Of a DNA stretch of 64,000 nucleotides, positions 41,609 through 50,530 are shown one piece after another. Numbering within the stretch: position 1 is the first letter of the stretch; each line of letters opens with the position of its first letter. The notes beneath the pieces were generated by a model. That model saw only the letters and a program-made list of their open reading frames with translations, was not told the origin of the DNA and made no database searches. Source of the stretch: Terrabacter tumescens (GTDB lineage: Bacteria; Actinomycetota; Actinomycetes; Actinomycetales; Dermatophilaceae); contig NZ_BMNZ01000002.1 in assembly GCF_014646815.1 (NCBI RefSeq), positions 62,001 to 126,000 of the forward strand, written 5' to 3'. The position numbers were made by a program, and so were the translations under genes.

Positions 41609-42070
41609 ATGGCATACGACGTGGACTTCGCCGAGGTCTCGACGGTCGGGCTCGAGTCGTCACCGCACGCCGAGGCGCTGGCGGGTCTGCGCGCCAACGA
41701 GGCCCGCTACTTCAAGAACAAGTACGACCACACCTTCAGCACGCAGCCGGCGCACGAGGCGGACGACGTCGTCGACCACGTCGCCCGCATCCTCAAGGAG
41801 GAGCGCGACATCGTCATCGGCTCGCCCGCGCTCGAGGCGACGCAGTTCGAGGTCGACGGCGTGCGCTGGTCCTACGTCTTCTACGCGTCCGGGCTGTCGA
41901 TCAACGTGCTCTGGACGATCGCCGACGGCGGCAAGCGCGCCGTCGGCTTCAAGCTCTGCGACGGGATGGACGTCCCCGACGAGCTCGCGGCCTTCAAGTT
42001 CGCGCGGCAGAGGTCCAAGCTCGCCGGGACGATCCGCGGCTCCTACTTCGTCATCAAGGGCGACTACTGA
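41609..42070 (+). CDS. Hypothetical soluble protein
   Basis: 153 residues from ATG 41609, with AGGAGG eight bases before it. Strand/helix text (EARYFKNKYDHTFST, VRWSYVFYASGLSINVLWTI) suggests a small alpha/beta protein. No family recognised. It is convergent with the importer permease gene. A GGCATAC site overlaps codons 2-4. Confidence 0.65.
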   Translation: MAYDVDFAEVSTVGLESSPHAEALAGLRANEARYFKNKYDHTFSTQPAHEADDVVDHVARILKEERDIVIGSPALEATQFEVDGVRWSYVFYASGLSINVLWTIADGGKRAVGFKLCDGMDVPDELAAFKFARQRSKLAGTIRGSYFVIKGDY

Positions 42071-42094
42071 GGTCGGCCGCCCGGCTCGACCGAC

Positions 42095-42991
42095 CTACTT
42101 GACCGAGCCCGCCGTCAGGCCGCCGACGAGGTGCTTCTCGATGACGGCGAAGAGGATGACGACCGGCACGACCGCGATGACCGACGCCGCGAAGAGCTGG
42201 TCCCAGTGCTGCTCGTAGCCGGTGATGTAGGCGCGCATGCCCACGGTGAGCGGCTTCTTGTCGTCGTCGATCATCAGCGTCAGCGCCACGACGTACTCGT
42301 TCCACGCCGCGATGAACGTGAAGATCGTCGCCGTGACGAGCCCCGGCAGCGTCAGCGGCAGCATGACCCGGCGCAGGATCCCGAAGCGGCTCGCGCCGTC
42401 GAGCGCCGCGGCCTCCTCGACCTCGAGCGGGATCGATGAGAAGAAGCCGTGCAGGATCCAGATCGCGAAGGCGAGGTTGAACGCCGCGTTGGTGAGGATC
42501 AGCGCCCCGTAGGTGTTGATCATGTTGAGCTCGAAGAACTGCCGGTAGAGGCCCACGACGAGCGAGGTCGGCGCGAACATCTGCGTCACGAGGACGAGCA
42601 GCAGGAAGGCGCCGCGCCCCGGGAAGCGATGCCGGGCCGTCATGAAGGCGGCCGGGATCGCGACGAGGATGACGATGACCGTCGAGCCGGCCGCGACGAT
42701 GAGCGAGGTCTTGAGCCAGTTGAGGAAGCGCTCGTCGCCGAGGATCTGGGCGTAGGTGTCCCACTGCCACACCTTCGGCAGGAAGGACGGCGGCGTGCTC
42801 TTGACGTCGCTGCTCGTGCGCAGCGAGTCGAGCACCATGACGACATAGGGGGCGACGAAGGCGAACGCGACGAGCACGCCGCCGATCGCCATGAGCGTGC
42901 GCTTGCGCCGCCGCGGGTCGGTGGTGTGCCGGTTGCCCTGCGGCTCAGGGCCGTCGGGCCTCACGGGCGCGGCGGCCGTGGTCGTGCTCAT
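42095..42991 (-). CDS. Carbohydrate ABC transporter permease (MalG type)
   Basis: 298 residues, six membrane segments, EAA loop EEAAALDGASRFGILRRVMLP. The ATG overlaps the upstream permease stop (ATGA). It is the last gene of a DeoR-linked importer operon. As in the first importer of the window, no ATPase gene is present, so a shared ATPase elsewhere is expected. Confidence 0.93.
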   Translation of the reverse strand: MSTTTAAAPVRPDGPEPQGNRHTTDPRRRKRTLMAIGGVLVAFAFVAPYVVMVLDSLRTSSDVKSTPPSFLPKVWQWDTYAQILGDERFLNWLKTSLIVAAGSTVIVILVAIPAAFMTARHRFPGRGAFLLLVLVTQMFAPTSLVVGLYRQFFELNMINTYGALILTNAAFNLAFAIWILHGFFSSIPLEVEEAAALDGASRFGILRRVMLPLTLPGLVTATIFTFIAAWNEYVVALTLMIDDDKKPLTVGMRAYITGYEQHWDQLFAASVIAVVPVVILFAVIEKHLVGGLTAGSVK

Positions 42992-43983
42992 CGGCTCGTC
43001 TCCTCGCGCCAGTTGATGATCTTGAGGTAGATCCCCACGACGACGAGGATCAGCACGACGTTGAAGATGCCCGCCGCGGCCGACATGCCGACGTCGTGCT
43101 CCTGGCTCTTGAAGGCCAGCTTGTACATGAATGTGATCGTCGTGTCGTGGGCGTAGCCCGGGTTGCGGTCGTTGAGGGTGTAGATGATCGGGAAGCTGTT
43201 GAAGACGTAGATGACGTTGAGCACCGTCGCGATCATCAGCGCCGGGCGCATGAGCGGCAGCGTGATGTTCCAGTAGCGCTGCCACGGGCTCGCGCCGTCC
43301 ACGGTCGCCGCCTCCATGACGTCGTCGGGGATCGCGCCGAGTCCGGCGATGAACACGAAGATCGTGAACGGCAGCGACACGAAGACACCGACGACCACCA
43401 TCGAGAACATCGTCCAGCTGTCGTTGCCGAGGAAGTCGATGGGCTGGTCGATGAGCCCGAGCCCCTGCAGGACGTGGTTGATGATCCCGTAGTTGTAGTC
43501 GTAGAGCAGGACGAAGAGCTGGCTCGTGATGACGAGCGACGCGGCCCACGGGATGATGACCGCCCACCGCACGAAGCGCCGGCCAGGGAAGCTCTTGCTG
43601 AGGAACTGCGCCAGCGCCAGGCTGAGCACGATCGTGATCGCCACAACCGCGACGACCCAGATGACGGTGTTGCGCAGGACCGTGCCGAGGTCCGGGTGCT
43701 CGAGCACCTTGACGTAGTTGCCCCAGCCGGCGTCACCCTTGCGCAGCCCGGTGATCGAGTACTCCCCGCGCGAGGCGTCGAAGAGCTTGATCGCCGGGTA
43801 GAGCACGACCCCGAGGATGAGCGCGAGTGCCGGCGCGAGCCAGAGCAGCGCCACGACGGGGTGGACCTGGCCGATGCGGCCCGCACCTCGGCGACGGCCC
43901 GCGCGTGACGGCATACGGGAACGGGGGTGCCCCGACCCCGCCGAGGTGGCGGGGTCGGGGGTCACCGTGGAGCTCTCGGTCAT
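42988..43983 (-). CDS. Carbohydrate ABC transporter permease (MalF type)
   Basis: 331 residues with a basic N-terminal arm, six membrane segments and the EAA loop MEAATVDGASPWQRYWNITL. It sits 13 bp after the binding-protein stop and overlaps the next permease by 4 bp. Part of a sugar importer likely feeding the amino-sugar/tagatose-type pathway encoded at 46-50 kb. Confidence 0.93.
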   Translation of the reverse strand: MTESSTVTPDPATSAGSGHPRSRMPSRAGRRRGAGRIGQVHPVVALLWLAPALALILGVVLYPAIKLFDASRGEYSITGLRKGDAGWGNYVKVLEHPDLGTVLRNTVIWVVAVVAITIVLSLALAQFLSKSFPGRRFVRWAVIIPWAASLVITSQLFVLLYDYNYGIINHVLQGLGLIDQPIDFLGNDSWTMFSMVVVGVFVSLPFTIFVFIAGLGAIPDDVMEAATVDGASPWQRYWNITLPLMRPALMIATVLNVIYVFNSFPIIYTLNDRNPGYAHDTTITFMYKLAFKSQEHDVGMSAAAGIFNVVLILVVVGIYLKIINWREETSR

Positions 43984-43996
43984 CGGGGCGTATGCC

Positions 43997-45259
43997 TCAG
44001 CCGCCGTTTTCGGCAGTCTGCTGCAGCTTGTCGAGGGTGGCCTTGGGGGAGCCGTTGATGCCGCCGCCGAGGTTCTGCTGGACGGCGAGCTTGACCTTGT
44101 CCCACGTCGGGTCGTCGGTCGGCGTCAGCTGCGCGTTGGGCAGCGTGTCGAGGTAGACCTTGAGCTTCGGGTCGCTCTGGAACTGCTGGACACCCGTCTT
44201 CGTGACCGGCAGGAAGCCCTCGGCCTTGATGAAGGTGTTGACCTGGTCGGGCTGGTAGTAGAGGTCGTAGAAGGCCTTGACCGCCTTCTCGTTGCCCGGC
44301 TTCTTGAAGGCCATGAGGTAGTCGGTGACGCCGAACGTCTTGCTCTCGGAGCCGTCGTTGGTCGGGAACGGCGCGACGCCGTAGTCGACCTTCTTGTCCT
44401 GGTCGAGCGCGCCGGCCAGCGGGCTGAAGCCGATGACCATGCCGGCCTTGCCCGACTTGAACAGGTCGAACGCGTCGGCGCGGTTGGTGCGGGCCGGGTT
44501 GTTCTGCGTCAGCTTCTCGTCAGCGAGCTTCTTGAGGAAGGTCAGCGTCTCGACGTTCTTGTCGGAGTTGATCGTCCACTTGTCGCCGTCCTTCCACGTG
44601 CCGCCGTTGTTGAACAGCCACATGGAGAACTCACCCTGCGACTCCTCGGGACCGAGGGGGAGGGCGTAGCCGACGTTGCCGTTGCCGAGCGCGGTGATCT
44701 TCTTCGCGTCGGCCTCGAGCTCGGTCCACGTCTTCGGCGGCTCGTTGATGCCGGCCTGCTTGAAGAGCGTCTTGTTGTAGAAGAAGGCGCGCGCCGAGGA
44801 CAGGTCCGGGAAGCCGTAGAACTTGCCCTGGTAGGTGCCGTACTTGACGAACGTGTCGAGGATGTCGCTCTTGACGGCCGCGGGCAGCACCGCGTCGGAG
44901 TCGTAGAGCAGCCCGTCCTTGGCGTAGCTGGCGTACGCGTTGAGGTTGAGGATGTCGGGCGCCTGGTTGTTCTGGATCATCGTCGAGGACTGCTGGTCGA
45001 TGTTGTCCCAGCTGACGACCTGCACCTCGAGGGTGTAGCCCGTCTTGTCCTTGTACGTCTTGGCGAACGCGTCCCAGAACGCCTTGGTGTGGTCCTTGGA
45101 GTACTCGGCCGCGACGAGCTTGATCGTCTTGACCTCCTGGCCGCTGCCCCCGCTCGCGCCCGCGGTCGTGCCGGCCCCGGTGCCCCCACCGCACGCGCCG
45201 AGGGCGAGGCCCGCGATGGCCAGGCCCGCGACGACCGCAGACTTCTTCGTCGACGTCAT
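43997..45259 (-). CDS. Sugar ABC transporter substrate-binding lipoprotein
   Basis: 420 residues; N-terminus MTSTKKSAVVAGLAIAGLAL with lipobox ALGACGG. The mature text follows family 1 solute-binding proteins (DILNLNAYASYAKDGLL, FYGFPDLSSARAFFYNKTLF, MVIGFSPLAGALDQ). First gene of the importer operon; the 156-bp upstream region holds GAGCAAT, shared with two other promoters of this locus. Ligand unknown. Confidence 0.93.
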   Translation of the reverse strand: MTSTKKSAVVAGLAIAGLALGACGGGTGAGTTAGASGGSGQEVKTIKLVAAEYSKDHTKAFWDAFAKTYKDKTGYTLEVQVVSWDNIDQQSSTMIQNNQAPDILNLNAYASYAKDGLLYDSDAVLPAAVKSDILDTFVKYGTYQGKFYGFPDLSSARAFFYNKTLFKQAGINEPPKTWTELEADAKKITALGNGNVGYALPLGPEESQGEFSMWLFNNGGTWKDGDKWTINSDKNVETLTFLKKLADEKLTQNNPARTNRADAFDLFKSGKAGMVIGFSPLAGALDQDKKVDYGVAPFPTNDGSESKTFGVTDYLMAFKKPGNEKAVKAFYDLYYQPDQVNTFIKAEGFLPVTKTGVQQFQSDPKLKVYLDTLPNAQLTPTDDPTWDKVKLAVQQNLGGGINGSPKATLDKLQQTAENGG

Positions 45260-45357
45260 GTCTCTCCCTTGGTTCGGTGCCGGGGTGCTGGCGGCGCGTG
45301 CACACGCCGACCCGGCCACGTGACGCCCAACCTAGAGCGGCGTCTGGGCCTCCGCAA

Positions 45358-45364
45358 GAGCAAT
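45358..45364 (+). promoter_or_regulatory. GAGCAAT element upstream of the importer operon
   Basis: GAGCAAT lies about 100 bp before the binding-protein start. The same heptamer occurs in the promoters of the DeoR/SIS pair (46240) and the ROK-kinase operon (50133). The three are the same orientation on the plus strand. A candidate DeoR-family operator half-site; inference. Confidence 0.35.
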
Positions 45365-45415
45365 GATGACCGAAACTTCGTCGATCCGATCACAATCACG
45401 CAAAGGCGTGCGCGC

Positions 45416-46216
45416 TCAGACCTCGTGGACCTCGACGCCCGCCTCGCGCAGCGCGTCCACCTCTTCGCGGTCTGCGCCCACGCTAGTGACGAGATGGTCG
45501 ATGCGCTCGGCGGGACAGATCGAGGCGAAGGTGCGCAGGCCGAGCTTCTCACCGGTGGCCACGCAGATGACCTGCTTGGAGCGCTCGATCATCGTGCGGA
45601 TGATGGCGGCCTCCTCCTCGTGCCGGCACGTCGCGCCCTCGCGGGCCGAGAGGGCGTTGACGCCGACGATCGCGACGTCGAGCCAGAGCTGCTGGAGCAC
45701 GAGGGTCGCGAGGGGGCCGGTGACCTCGTAGGACTCCGGCCGGGCGACGCCGCCGAGCGAGACGCACTGCACGTGCGAGCGCAGCACCGCCTCGGTCGCG
45801 ATGTTGAGGGCGTTGGTGACGATGGTGATCTCGCCGTCGGCGGCGAGGTCCTCGCGGGCCGTGATGGCGCGCGCGGTCGCCGTGGTCGTCGTGCCGCCGT
45901 TGAGACCGATGACCTGGCCGGGCTGCACGAGCGCGGCAGCCGCCTCGGCGACGCGGGTGCGGTCGTCGTCGGCCATGCTGCTGCGGTAGCGGTAGGGCAG
46001 CTCGTAGGCGACGCTCGTGGCGACGACGCCGCCGTGGTTGCGTGCGACGAGCTGGCGCTTGGCGAGCTCGGAGAAGTCGCGCCGGATCGTGGCCTCGCTG
46101 ACGCCGAGCAGCTCGGCAGCCTCGCCGACCCCGAGCCGGCCCGTCGTCGCGAGCCGGTCGAGCATGACCGACCAGCGGCTGGCGCGGTTGCGGGCGGGAT
46201 CGATCTCTTCGGTCAC
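45416..46216 (-). CDS. DeoR-family transcriptional regulator
   Basis: 266 residues if started at GTG 46216; ATG 46252 is an in-frame alternative. Residues 18-70 are the DeoR winged helix (RLGVGEAAELLGVSEATIRR). The DeoR C-terminal sugar-phosphate sensor shows IGLNGGTTTTATARAI and LDVAIVGVNALS. It is between the importer genes and the SIS gene, so it probably represses the locus and is released by a sugar phosphate. Confidence 0.9.
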   Translation of the reverse strand: MTEEIDPARNRASRWSVMLDRLATTGRLGVGEAAELLGVSEATIRRDFSELAKRQLVARNHGGVVATSVAYELPYRYRSSMADDDRTRVAEAAAALVQPGQVIGLNGGTTTTATARAITAREDLAADGEITIVTNALNIATEAVLRSHVQCVSLGGVARPESYEVTGPLATLVLQQLWLDVAIVGVNALSAREGATCRHEEEAAIIRTMIERSKQVICVATGEKLGLRTFASICPAERIDHLVTSVGADREEVDALREAGVEVHEV

Positions 46217-46239
46217 GCGCTGACGATACCGCGCACTTC

Positions 46240-46246
46240 GAGCAAT
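46240..46246 (+). promoter_or_regulatory. GAGCAAT element between regulator and SIS genes
   Basis: Second of three GAGCAAT copies in this locus, in the 126-bp divergent region between the DeoR gene and the SIS gene. See the copies at 45358 and 50133. If the regulator begins at ATG 46252 this site would be inside its coding region. Confidence 0.35.
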
Positions 46247-46342
46247 GGACATGTGCATCTCTGCGCGTTTAGGGTTGGTTTCGCGCACACACAAGCACCA
46301 TCGTCGGGCGACCTCCGCCCGCCACCACTCGCGGGAGAGCCC

Positions 46343-47242
46343 ATGTCGCAGTCCACCCACCTCGCCCAGGAGATCGCCACCCAGCCGGACGACTGGGAGC
46401 GCGTCGCCGGTCGCCTCGACGAGCTCTCGCCCCACCTCCCGCGCCCCGGCGAGCGGGTCGCGACGATCGGGTGCGGCACGTCGTGGTTCATGGGCCAGGC
46501 GTATGCCGCCCGCCGCGAGTCGCTGGGGCAGGGCGCCACCGACGCGTACGCCGCCTCCGAGCACCGTCTGGCCCGTGGCTACGACCGCGTGGTGCTGATC
46601 TCGCGGTCGGGCACCACGACCGAGGTCATGGCGGTCGTCGAGGAGCTGCGTGCTGCCGGCACACCGCACGTGTCGTTCGTCGCGACGCCCGGCACGCCGG
46701 TCGCTGAGCGGTCCGAGGCCCTGGTGCTGCTCGACGACGTCGACGAGCAGAGCGTCGTGCAGACCCGGTTCGCCACGACCACCCTTGCGCTGCTTCGCGC
46801 CTCGCTCGGTGAGGACCTCGCCCCCGTCGCCGAGCAGGCGCGCGCGGTGCTCGCGGAGGACGCCGACACGGCATACGGCCCCCTGCTCGACACCGAGCAG
46901 GTCACCTTCCTCGGGCGCGGGTGGAGCAACGGCATCGCCAACGAGGCCGCGCTCAAGCTGCGCGAGTCGGCGCAGTTCTGGTCCGAGTCCTACCCGGCGA
47001 TGGAGTACCGCCATGGCCCGATCAGCATCGCCGCGCCCGGGCGCGCCGTGTGGGCGTTCGGCGAGGTGCCGGAGGGGTTGCGCGAGCAGGTGGAGGCGAC
47101 GGGCGCGCGGTTCGAGCACCGGGACCTCGACCCGCTCGCCGACCTCGTCCGGCTGCACCGGCTGTGCCTCGGCAAGGCCGACGCCGCGGGCCTCGACCCC
47201 GACGCCCCCCGCAACCTGACGAGGAGCATCGTCCTCACCTGA
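46343..47242 (+). CDS. SIS-domain sugar-phosphate isomerase/deaminase (AgaS-like)
   Basis: 299 residues with two SIS domains. VATIGCGTSWFMGQAYAARR and LISRSGTTTEVMAV mark the first, VTFLGRGWSNGIANEAALKL and YRHGPISIAAPG the second. AgaS-type enzymes convert galactosamine-6-phosphate to tagatose-6-phosphate and ammonia. The Glu in the second domain (AALKLRE) fits isomerase-type SIS proteins. Start ATG 46343 follows GGGAGAG. With the aldolase and kinases nearby this supports an amino-sugar pathway. Confidence 0.85.
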   Translation: MSQSTHLAQEIATQPDDWERVAGRLDELSPHLPRPGERVATIGCGTSWFMGQAYAARRESLGQGATDAYAASEHRLARGYDRVVLISRSGTTTEVMAVVEELRAAGTPHVSFVATPGTPVAERSEALVLLDDVDEQSVVQTRFATTTLALLRASLGEDLAPVAEQARAVLAEDADTAYGPLLDTEQVTFLGRGWSNGIANEAALKLRESAQFWSESYPAMEYRHGPISIAAPGRAVWAFGEVPEGLREQVEATGARFEHRDLDPLADLVRLHRLCLGKADAAGLDPDAPRNLTRSIVLT

Positions 47243-47260
47243 CCCACCCTCAACCGCCCG

Positions 47261-47434
47261 ACCCTGAACCGTCGAAAGGCCAAACTTCGCGGGTGTCGAG
47301 CGGTCGAGAGGCCAGAGTTCGTGAATCAGTCTGACGAACGCTGGCCTCTCGATGTGCGGGCACCCACGAACATTGGCCACTCGACGTGGAAAGACCCGCA
47401 AACATTGGCCTCTCGACGGTTGGGGTTCAGGGGT
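47261..47434. repeat. Nested inverted-repeat cluster between converging genes
   Basis: Five copies of a motif close to TCGAGAGGCCANNGTTCG lie here, two forward and three reverse. The central stem pairs 47304-47322 with 47334-47352 (18 of 19 positions, 11-base loop). An outer imperfect stem pairs about 47261-47294 with 47394-47434 and overlaps the aldolase stop. It could serve as a bidirectional terminator, or be a proliferated intergenic repeat related to the one at 8.5 kb. Confidence 0.7.
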
Positions 47435-48260
47435 GGGCTAGGAGGTGCATCAGGCGGGCGGCCTCGTCGGTGACGGCGTCGCGGGCGGCGCCGAGGTACT
47501 TCCTCGTGTCGACGGTCGGTGACGCCTCGAGCCGGGCCGTCATCGCGCGGGTGAACACCTGGTTGAGGTGCGTGGCGATGTTGACCTTCGTCATGCCGGC
47601 GCGCACCGCGGCCACGAGCCCGGCGTCCGGCACCCCGGACGAGCCATGAAGCACGAGCGGCACGGGCACCGAGTCCCTCAGCGCCGCAATGAGATCCGTG
47701 TCGAGCTCGGCCGTGCGGTCGGTCATCGCGTGGCTGCTGCCGACGGCGACGGCGAGCGCGTCGACGCCGGTGTCGGCGACGAAGCGTGCCGCGTCAGCAG
47801 GGTCGGTGCGCACCCCGGGCGCGTGCACGCCGTCCTTGCCGCCGACCTCACCGAGCTCGGCCTCGACCGACACACCTGCTGCACGGCACAGCTCGACGAC
47901 CCGCCTTGTCTCCGAACGGTTCTCGTCGTCAGGGAGCGTCGAGCCGTCGAACATCACCGACGTCAGCCCGAGCCGGACGGCCTCCTCGACGAGACCGACG
48001 TCCTCGGCGTGGTCGAGGTGCACGACGACCGGCTGGCTGCACGCGTCGGCGATGGCGAGTGTCGCGGCCGCGATCGGCGCGAGCGACCCGTGGTAGCGCA
48101 CGCAGTTCTCCGAGATCTGCATGACGACAGGCAGACTCACGCGCTCGGCCGCAGCGGCATACGCCTCGGCGTGCTCGAGCTGGATGACGTTGAAGGCGGC
48201 GACGGCACGACCGGCGGCGAGCGCCTCGGCGAGGACGGGCGTCAGGGCGGAGCGGGTCAC
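47427..48260 (-). CDS. Class II fructose/tagatose-bisphosphate aldolase
   Basis: 277 residues starting at GTG 48260. Zinc ligands are in VVVHLDHAED and VPLVLHGSSG, and ELGEVGGKDG carries the conserved Glu. The length and the end match GatY/KbaY-type aldolases that split tagatose- or fructose-1,6-bisphosphate. It overlaps the PfkB kinase stop by 4 bp (GTGA), so kinase and aldolase are co-translated. Substrate is inferred from neighbours. Confidence 0.9.
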   Translation of the reverse strand: MTRSALTPVLAEALAAGRAVAAFNVIQLEHAEAYAAAAERVSLPVVMQISENCVRYHGSLAPIAAATLAIADACSQPVVVHLDHAEDVGLVEEAVRLGLTSVMFDGSTLPDDENRSETRRVVELCRAAGVSVEAELGEVGGKDGVHAPGVRTDPADAARFVADTGVDALAVAVGSSHAMTDRTAELDTDLIAALRDSVPVPLVLHGSSGVPDAGLVAAVRAGMTKVNIATHLNQVFTRAMTARLEASPTVDTRKYLGAARDAVTDEAARLMHLLAHP

Positions 48261-49213
48261 GAGCGGAGCTCCTCGATTTCGACGGCGGGGAGCAGCCGCT
48301 CGACGTCGGCCTCGTCGACGGTCCCGGCGACGGGCTGCAGCACGGCGGCGGCCGCCCAGGCGACACCTCGACGCAGCACGGCAGCCCACGCCTCCGCACC
48401 CTGCGGCAGGTCGGCGATGCCGTCGAGGTCGGCCGCGAGCGCCGCCGTCAGGGCGTCGCCCGCGCCGGTCGGGTTGCCGGAGAGCGGGCGTGGCAGGTGG
48501 GCGCGGAGCGCGACGTCGCCGTGCACGAGGACGAGGCCGTTGGTGCCGTCGCTGACGATGGCCGACCGGGCGCCCGCCGCGACGAGCGCTCGGGCCGCTC
48601 CGGGCACCGACGGCACCTCACCGCGGCCGAGCCCGGTCAGCGTCTGTGCCGCCTCGACCCGGTTGGGCTTGACGAGGTCGGGACCGAGCGCGAGCACGCG
48701 CGACAGGTGCACGCCGCTGACGTCGAGCACGACCCGCAGCCCGGCCTCGTGCGCGAGCCGGGTCAGCGTCCGCACGAGGTCGGCGTCGGCCCCGGGCGGG
48801 AAGCTGCCCGAGACGGTCAGCACCGAGGCCGTCGGCGCGAGCGTCGCCACCTCGTCGACGACGCGGTCCCAGACCCGCTGCGACTGACCGATGCCGGGCT
48901 CGTTGAAGAGCGTCGCGCGACCGCTCGCCTCGACGACGGCGACGGAGCGCCGGGTCGGGCACGGGGAGGGCACGAGGCGGTGCAGCACGCGACGTGCGCC
49001 GAGGTCCGAGCGGAAGAGGTCGATGTCGGTCTCGCCGACGGGGGCCACGGCGACCGCGCCGTGCCCCATCGTCGCGAGGACCGAGGCGACGTTGAGGCCC
49101 TTGCCGCCGGCGCGTTCGCTGACCGAGGCGACGCGGTGGGACTCGCCGAGCGCGACGACGGGCACGGCATACGTGATGTCGAGCGCGGGGTTCGGGGTGA
49201 CGGTGACGATCAT
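48257..49213 (-). CDS. 1-phosphofructokinase / tagatose-6-phosphate kinase-type PfkB kinase
   Basis: 318 residues. The start MIVTVTPNPALDITYAV and SERAGGKGLNVASVLA are the hallmark of the FruK/LacC subgroup, and SGNPTGAGDALTAAL is the C-terminal PfkB signature. It phosphorylates a hexose phosphate to the bisphosphate used by the coupled aldolase. It overlaps the ROK gene by 4 bp (ATGA) and the aldolase by 4 bp. Confidence 0.92.
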   Translation of the reverse strand: MIVTVTPNPALDITYAVPVVALGESHRVASVSERAGGKGLNVASVLATMGHGAVAVAPVGETDIDLFRSDLGARRVLHRLVPSPCPTRRSVAVVEASGRATLFNEPGIGQSQRVWDRVVDEVATLAPTASVLTVSGSFPPGADADLVRTLTRLAHEAGLRVVLDVSGVHLSRVLALGPDLVKPNRVEAAQTLTGLGRGEVPSVPGAARALVAAGARSAIVSDGTNGLVLVHGDVALRAHLPRPLSGNPTGAGDALTAALAADLDGIADLPQGAEAWAAVLRRGVAWAAAAVLQPVAGTVDEADVERLLPAVEIEELRS

Positions 49214-50115
49214 CGACCGACGAGGTCCAGCGCGATCGTCGCGGCGCCCAGCGAGCCGGCGCGCGAGCCCAGGGCGGCGGCCTCGACGGTGACGTCGTCG
49301 CGTCCGCCGAGGCGTCCCCTCAGGGCGGTGCGCAGCGGCTCGAGGAGCGTGTCGCCGGCGTGCACGAGCCCGCCGCCGATGAGGACGAGCTCGGTGCCGG
49401 CGGCCGCCACGACGGGCGCCACCATGATGGCGAGCGCGTCGATGGCCTCCTGCCAGATGCGGCGGGCCACCTCCTCACCGGCCTCGGCACGGCGGGCCAC
49501 CTCCTCGGCGTCGCCGACGAGCCCCGTCGCCTCGGACCAGCGGCGGCCGATCGCCCCGGCGCTCGAGAGCGCCTCGAGGCAGCCGCGCTGACCACAGCCG
49601 CACAGCGGACCGTCGGGCACGACGACGATGTGGCCGATCTCGCCGGTCCACAACGAGCCGGTGACGAGCTGGCCACGGCAGAGGATCGCGCTCGCGAGGC
49701 CGGTGCCGAGCGGCACGAAGAGCACGTTGTCGGCGTCACGCGCGGCGCCGAGACGGTGCTCGGCGAGCAGGCCGGAGCGCACGTCGTGACCGACGGCGAC
49801 CGGGACGTCGACGTGGGCGGCGACCGTGCCACGCAGGTCGAGGTCGCGCCAGCCGAGGTTGGCCGACCAGACGCCGACCCCGCGCACCTCGTCGACGAGC
49901 CCGGGGACCGCGACGCCGACGGCGAGCAGGTCGATGGCGTCGCCGGCCCGCGCCGTCAGCTCGACGACCTCCTTGGCGGCCACCTCGCCGAGGTGGTCAC
50001 CGACGCGGTCGGGGGTGGGGCGCGCCGTCTCGGCGAGCACCTGGCCGTCGGGGGTCACGAGGGCCGACTTGATCCGGGTGCCCCCGACGTCGATCCCGAC
50101 CACTGCTTCGCGCAT
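49210..50115 (-). CDS. ROK-family sugar kinase
   Basis: 301 residues, ATG 50115 (GTG 50118 is just upstream). It has the ATP phosphate motif VVGIDVGGTRIKSALV, the catalytic/sugar region VPLGTGLASAI and GEIGHIVVVPDG, and the ROK zinc motif CGCGQRGCLEALSS. Cytoplasmic sugar kinase, plausibly for N-acetylhexosamine or hexosamine given the locus. First gene of the kinase-kinase-aldolase operon, with GAGCAAT upstream. Confidence 0.92.
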   Translation of the reverse strand: MREAVVGIDVGGTRIKSALVTPDGQVLAETARPTPDRVGDHLGEVAAKEVVELTARAGDAIDLLAVGVAVPGLVDEVRGVGVWSANLGWRDLDLRGTVAAHVDVPVAVGHDVRSGLLAEHRLGAARDADNVLFVPLGTGLASAILCRGQLVTGSLWTGEIGHIVVVPDGPLCGCGQRGCLEALSSAGAIGRRWSEATGLVGDAEEVARRAEAGEEVARRIWQEAIDALAIMVAPVVAAAGTELVLIGGGLVHAGDTLLEPLRTALRGRLGGRDDVTVEAAALGSRAGSLGAATIALDLVGR

Positions 50116-50132
50116 CACGGTGCGCAGTCTAT

Positions 50133-50139
50133 GAGCAAT
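50133..50139 (+). promoter_or_regulatory. GAGCAAT element upstream of the ROK operon
   Basis: Third copy of the heptamer, 18 bp before the ROK start, followed by an AT-richer stretch (TGAACACCCGATCAATCACA). Part of the proposed DeoR regulon signal. Confidence 0.35.
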
Positions 50140-50251
50140 CGTGCACGGTTGAACACCCGATCAATCACATTCGGACAGGCACTCGTACCTGCTGGGGCCC
50201 AGCCTGCCACCGGTCGCCGCACACCGCTCGCGGAGCGAGGCCGCCGCGCCG

Positions 50252-50530
50252 TCAGCGCAAGTAGAGCGCCCGGGCGGGGCACAGCCGCACGGCCAGGTCG
50301 ACGAGCTCGCGCCCGTCCTCCCCGCCGGCGGTGGCTCGGTCGTCGCCGACGACGGGGTAGCCCCACTCGTCGAGCGTCACTCCGGCCAGCAGCTGCGCGC
50401 ACACGCCGTGCCCGGTGCAGGCGATCCGATCGACGGCCAGGCGGGGCTCGTGGGCGAGCCCGAGCCGGCGTCGGGTGTGGTCGTCGACGTCGCTCGGAAC
50501 CTCAACGGTTCGGTCACTGGGCGTGGACAT
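50252..50530 (-). CDS. Ferredoxin ([3Fe-4S]-type pattern)
   Basis: 92 residues from ATG 50530. RIACTGHGVCAQLL has C-x5-C and VRLCPARAL has the third CP, the pattern of [3Fe-4S] or degenerate [4Fe-4S] single-cluster ferredoxins. The start overlaps the NuoF-like gene by 17 bp. It is the last gene of the redox operon and is the likely electron donor or acceptor of the flavoprotein. Confidence 0.85.
   Translation of the reverse strand: MSTPSDRTVEVPSDVDDHTRRRLGLAHEPRLAVDRIACTGHGVCAQLLAGVTLDEWGYPVVGDDRATAGGEDGRELVDLAVRLCPARALYLR

Noticed and set aside
43817-46342. Plus-strand frame of over 800 codons upstream of and in frame with the SIS gene
   Set aside because: It is antisense to the binding protein and DeoR genes, which have clear family motifs. 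The real gene begins at ATG 46343.
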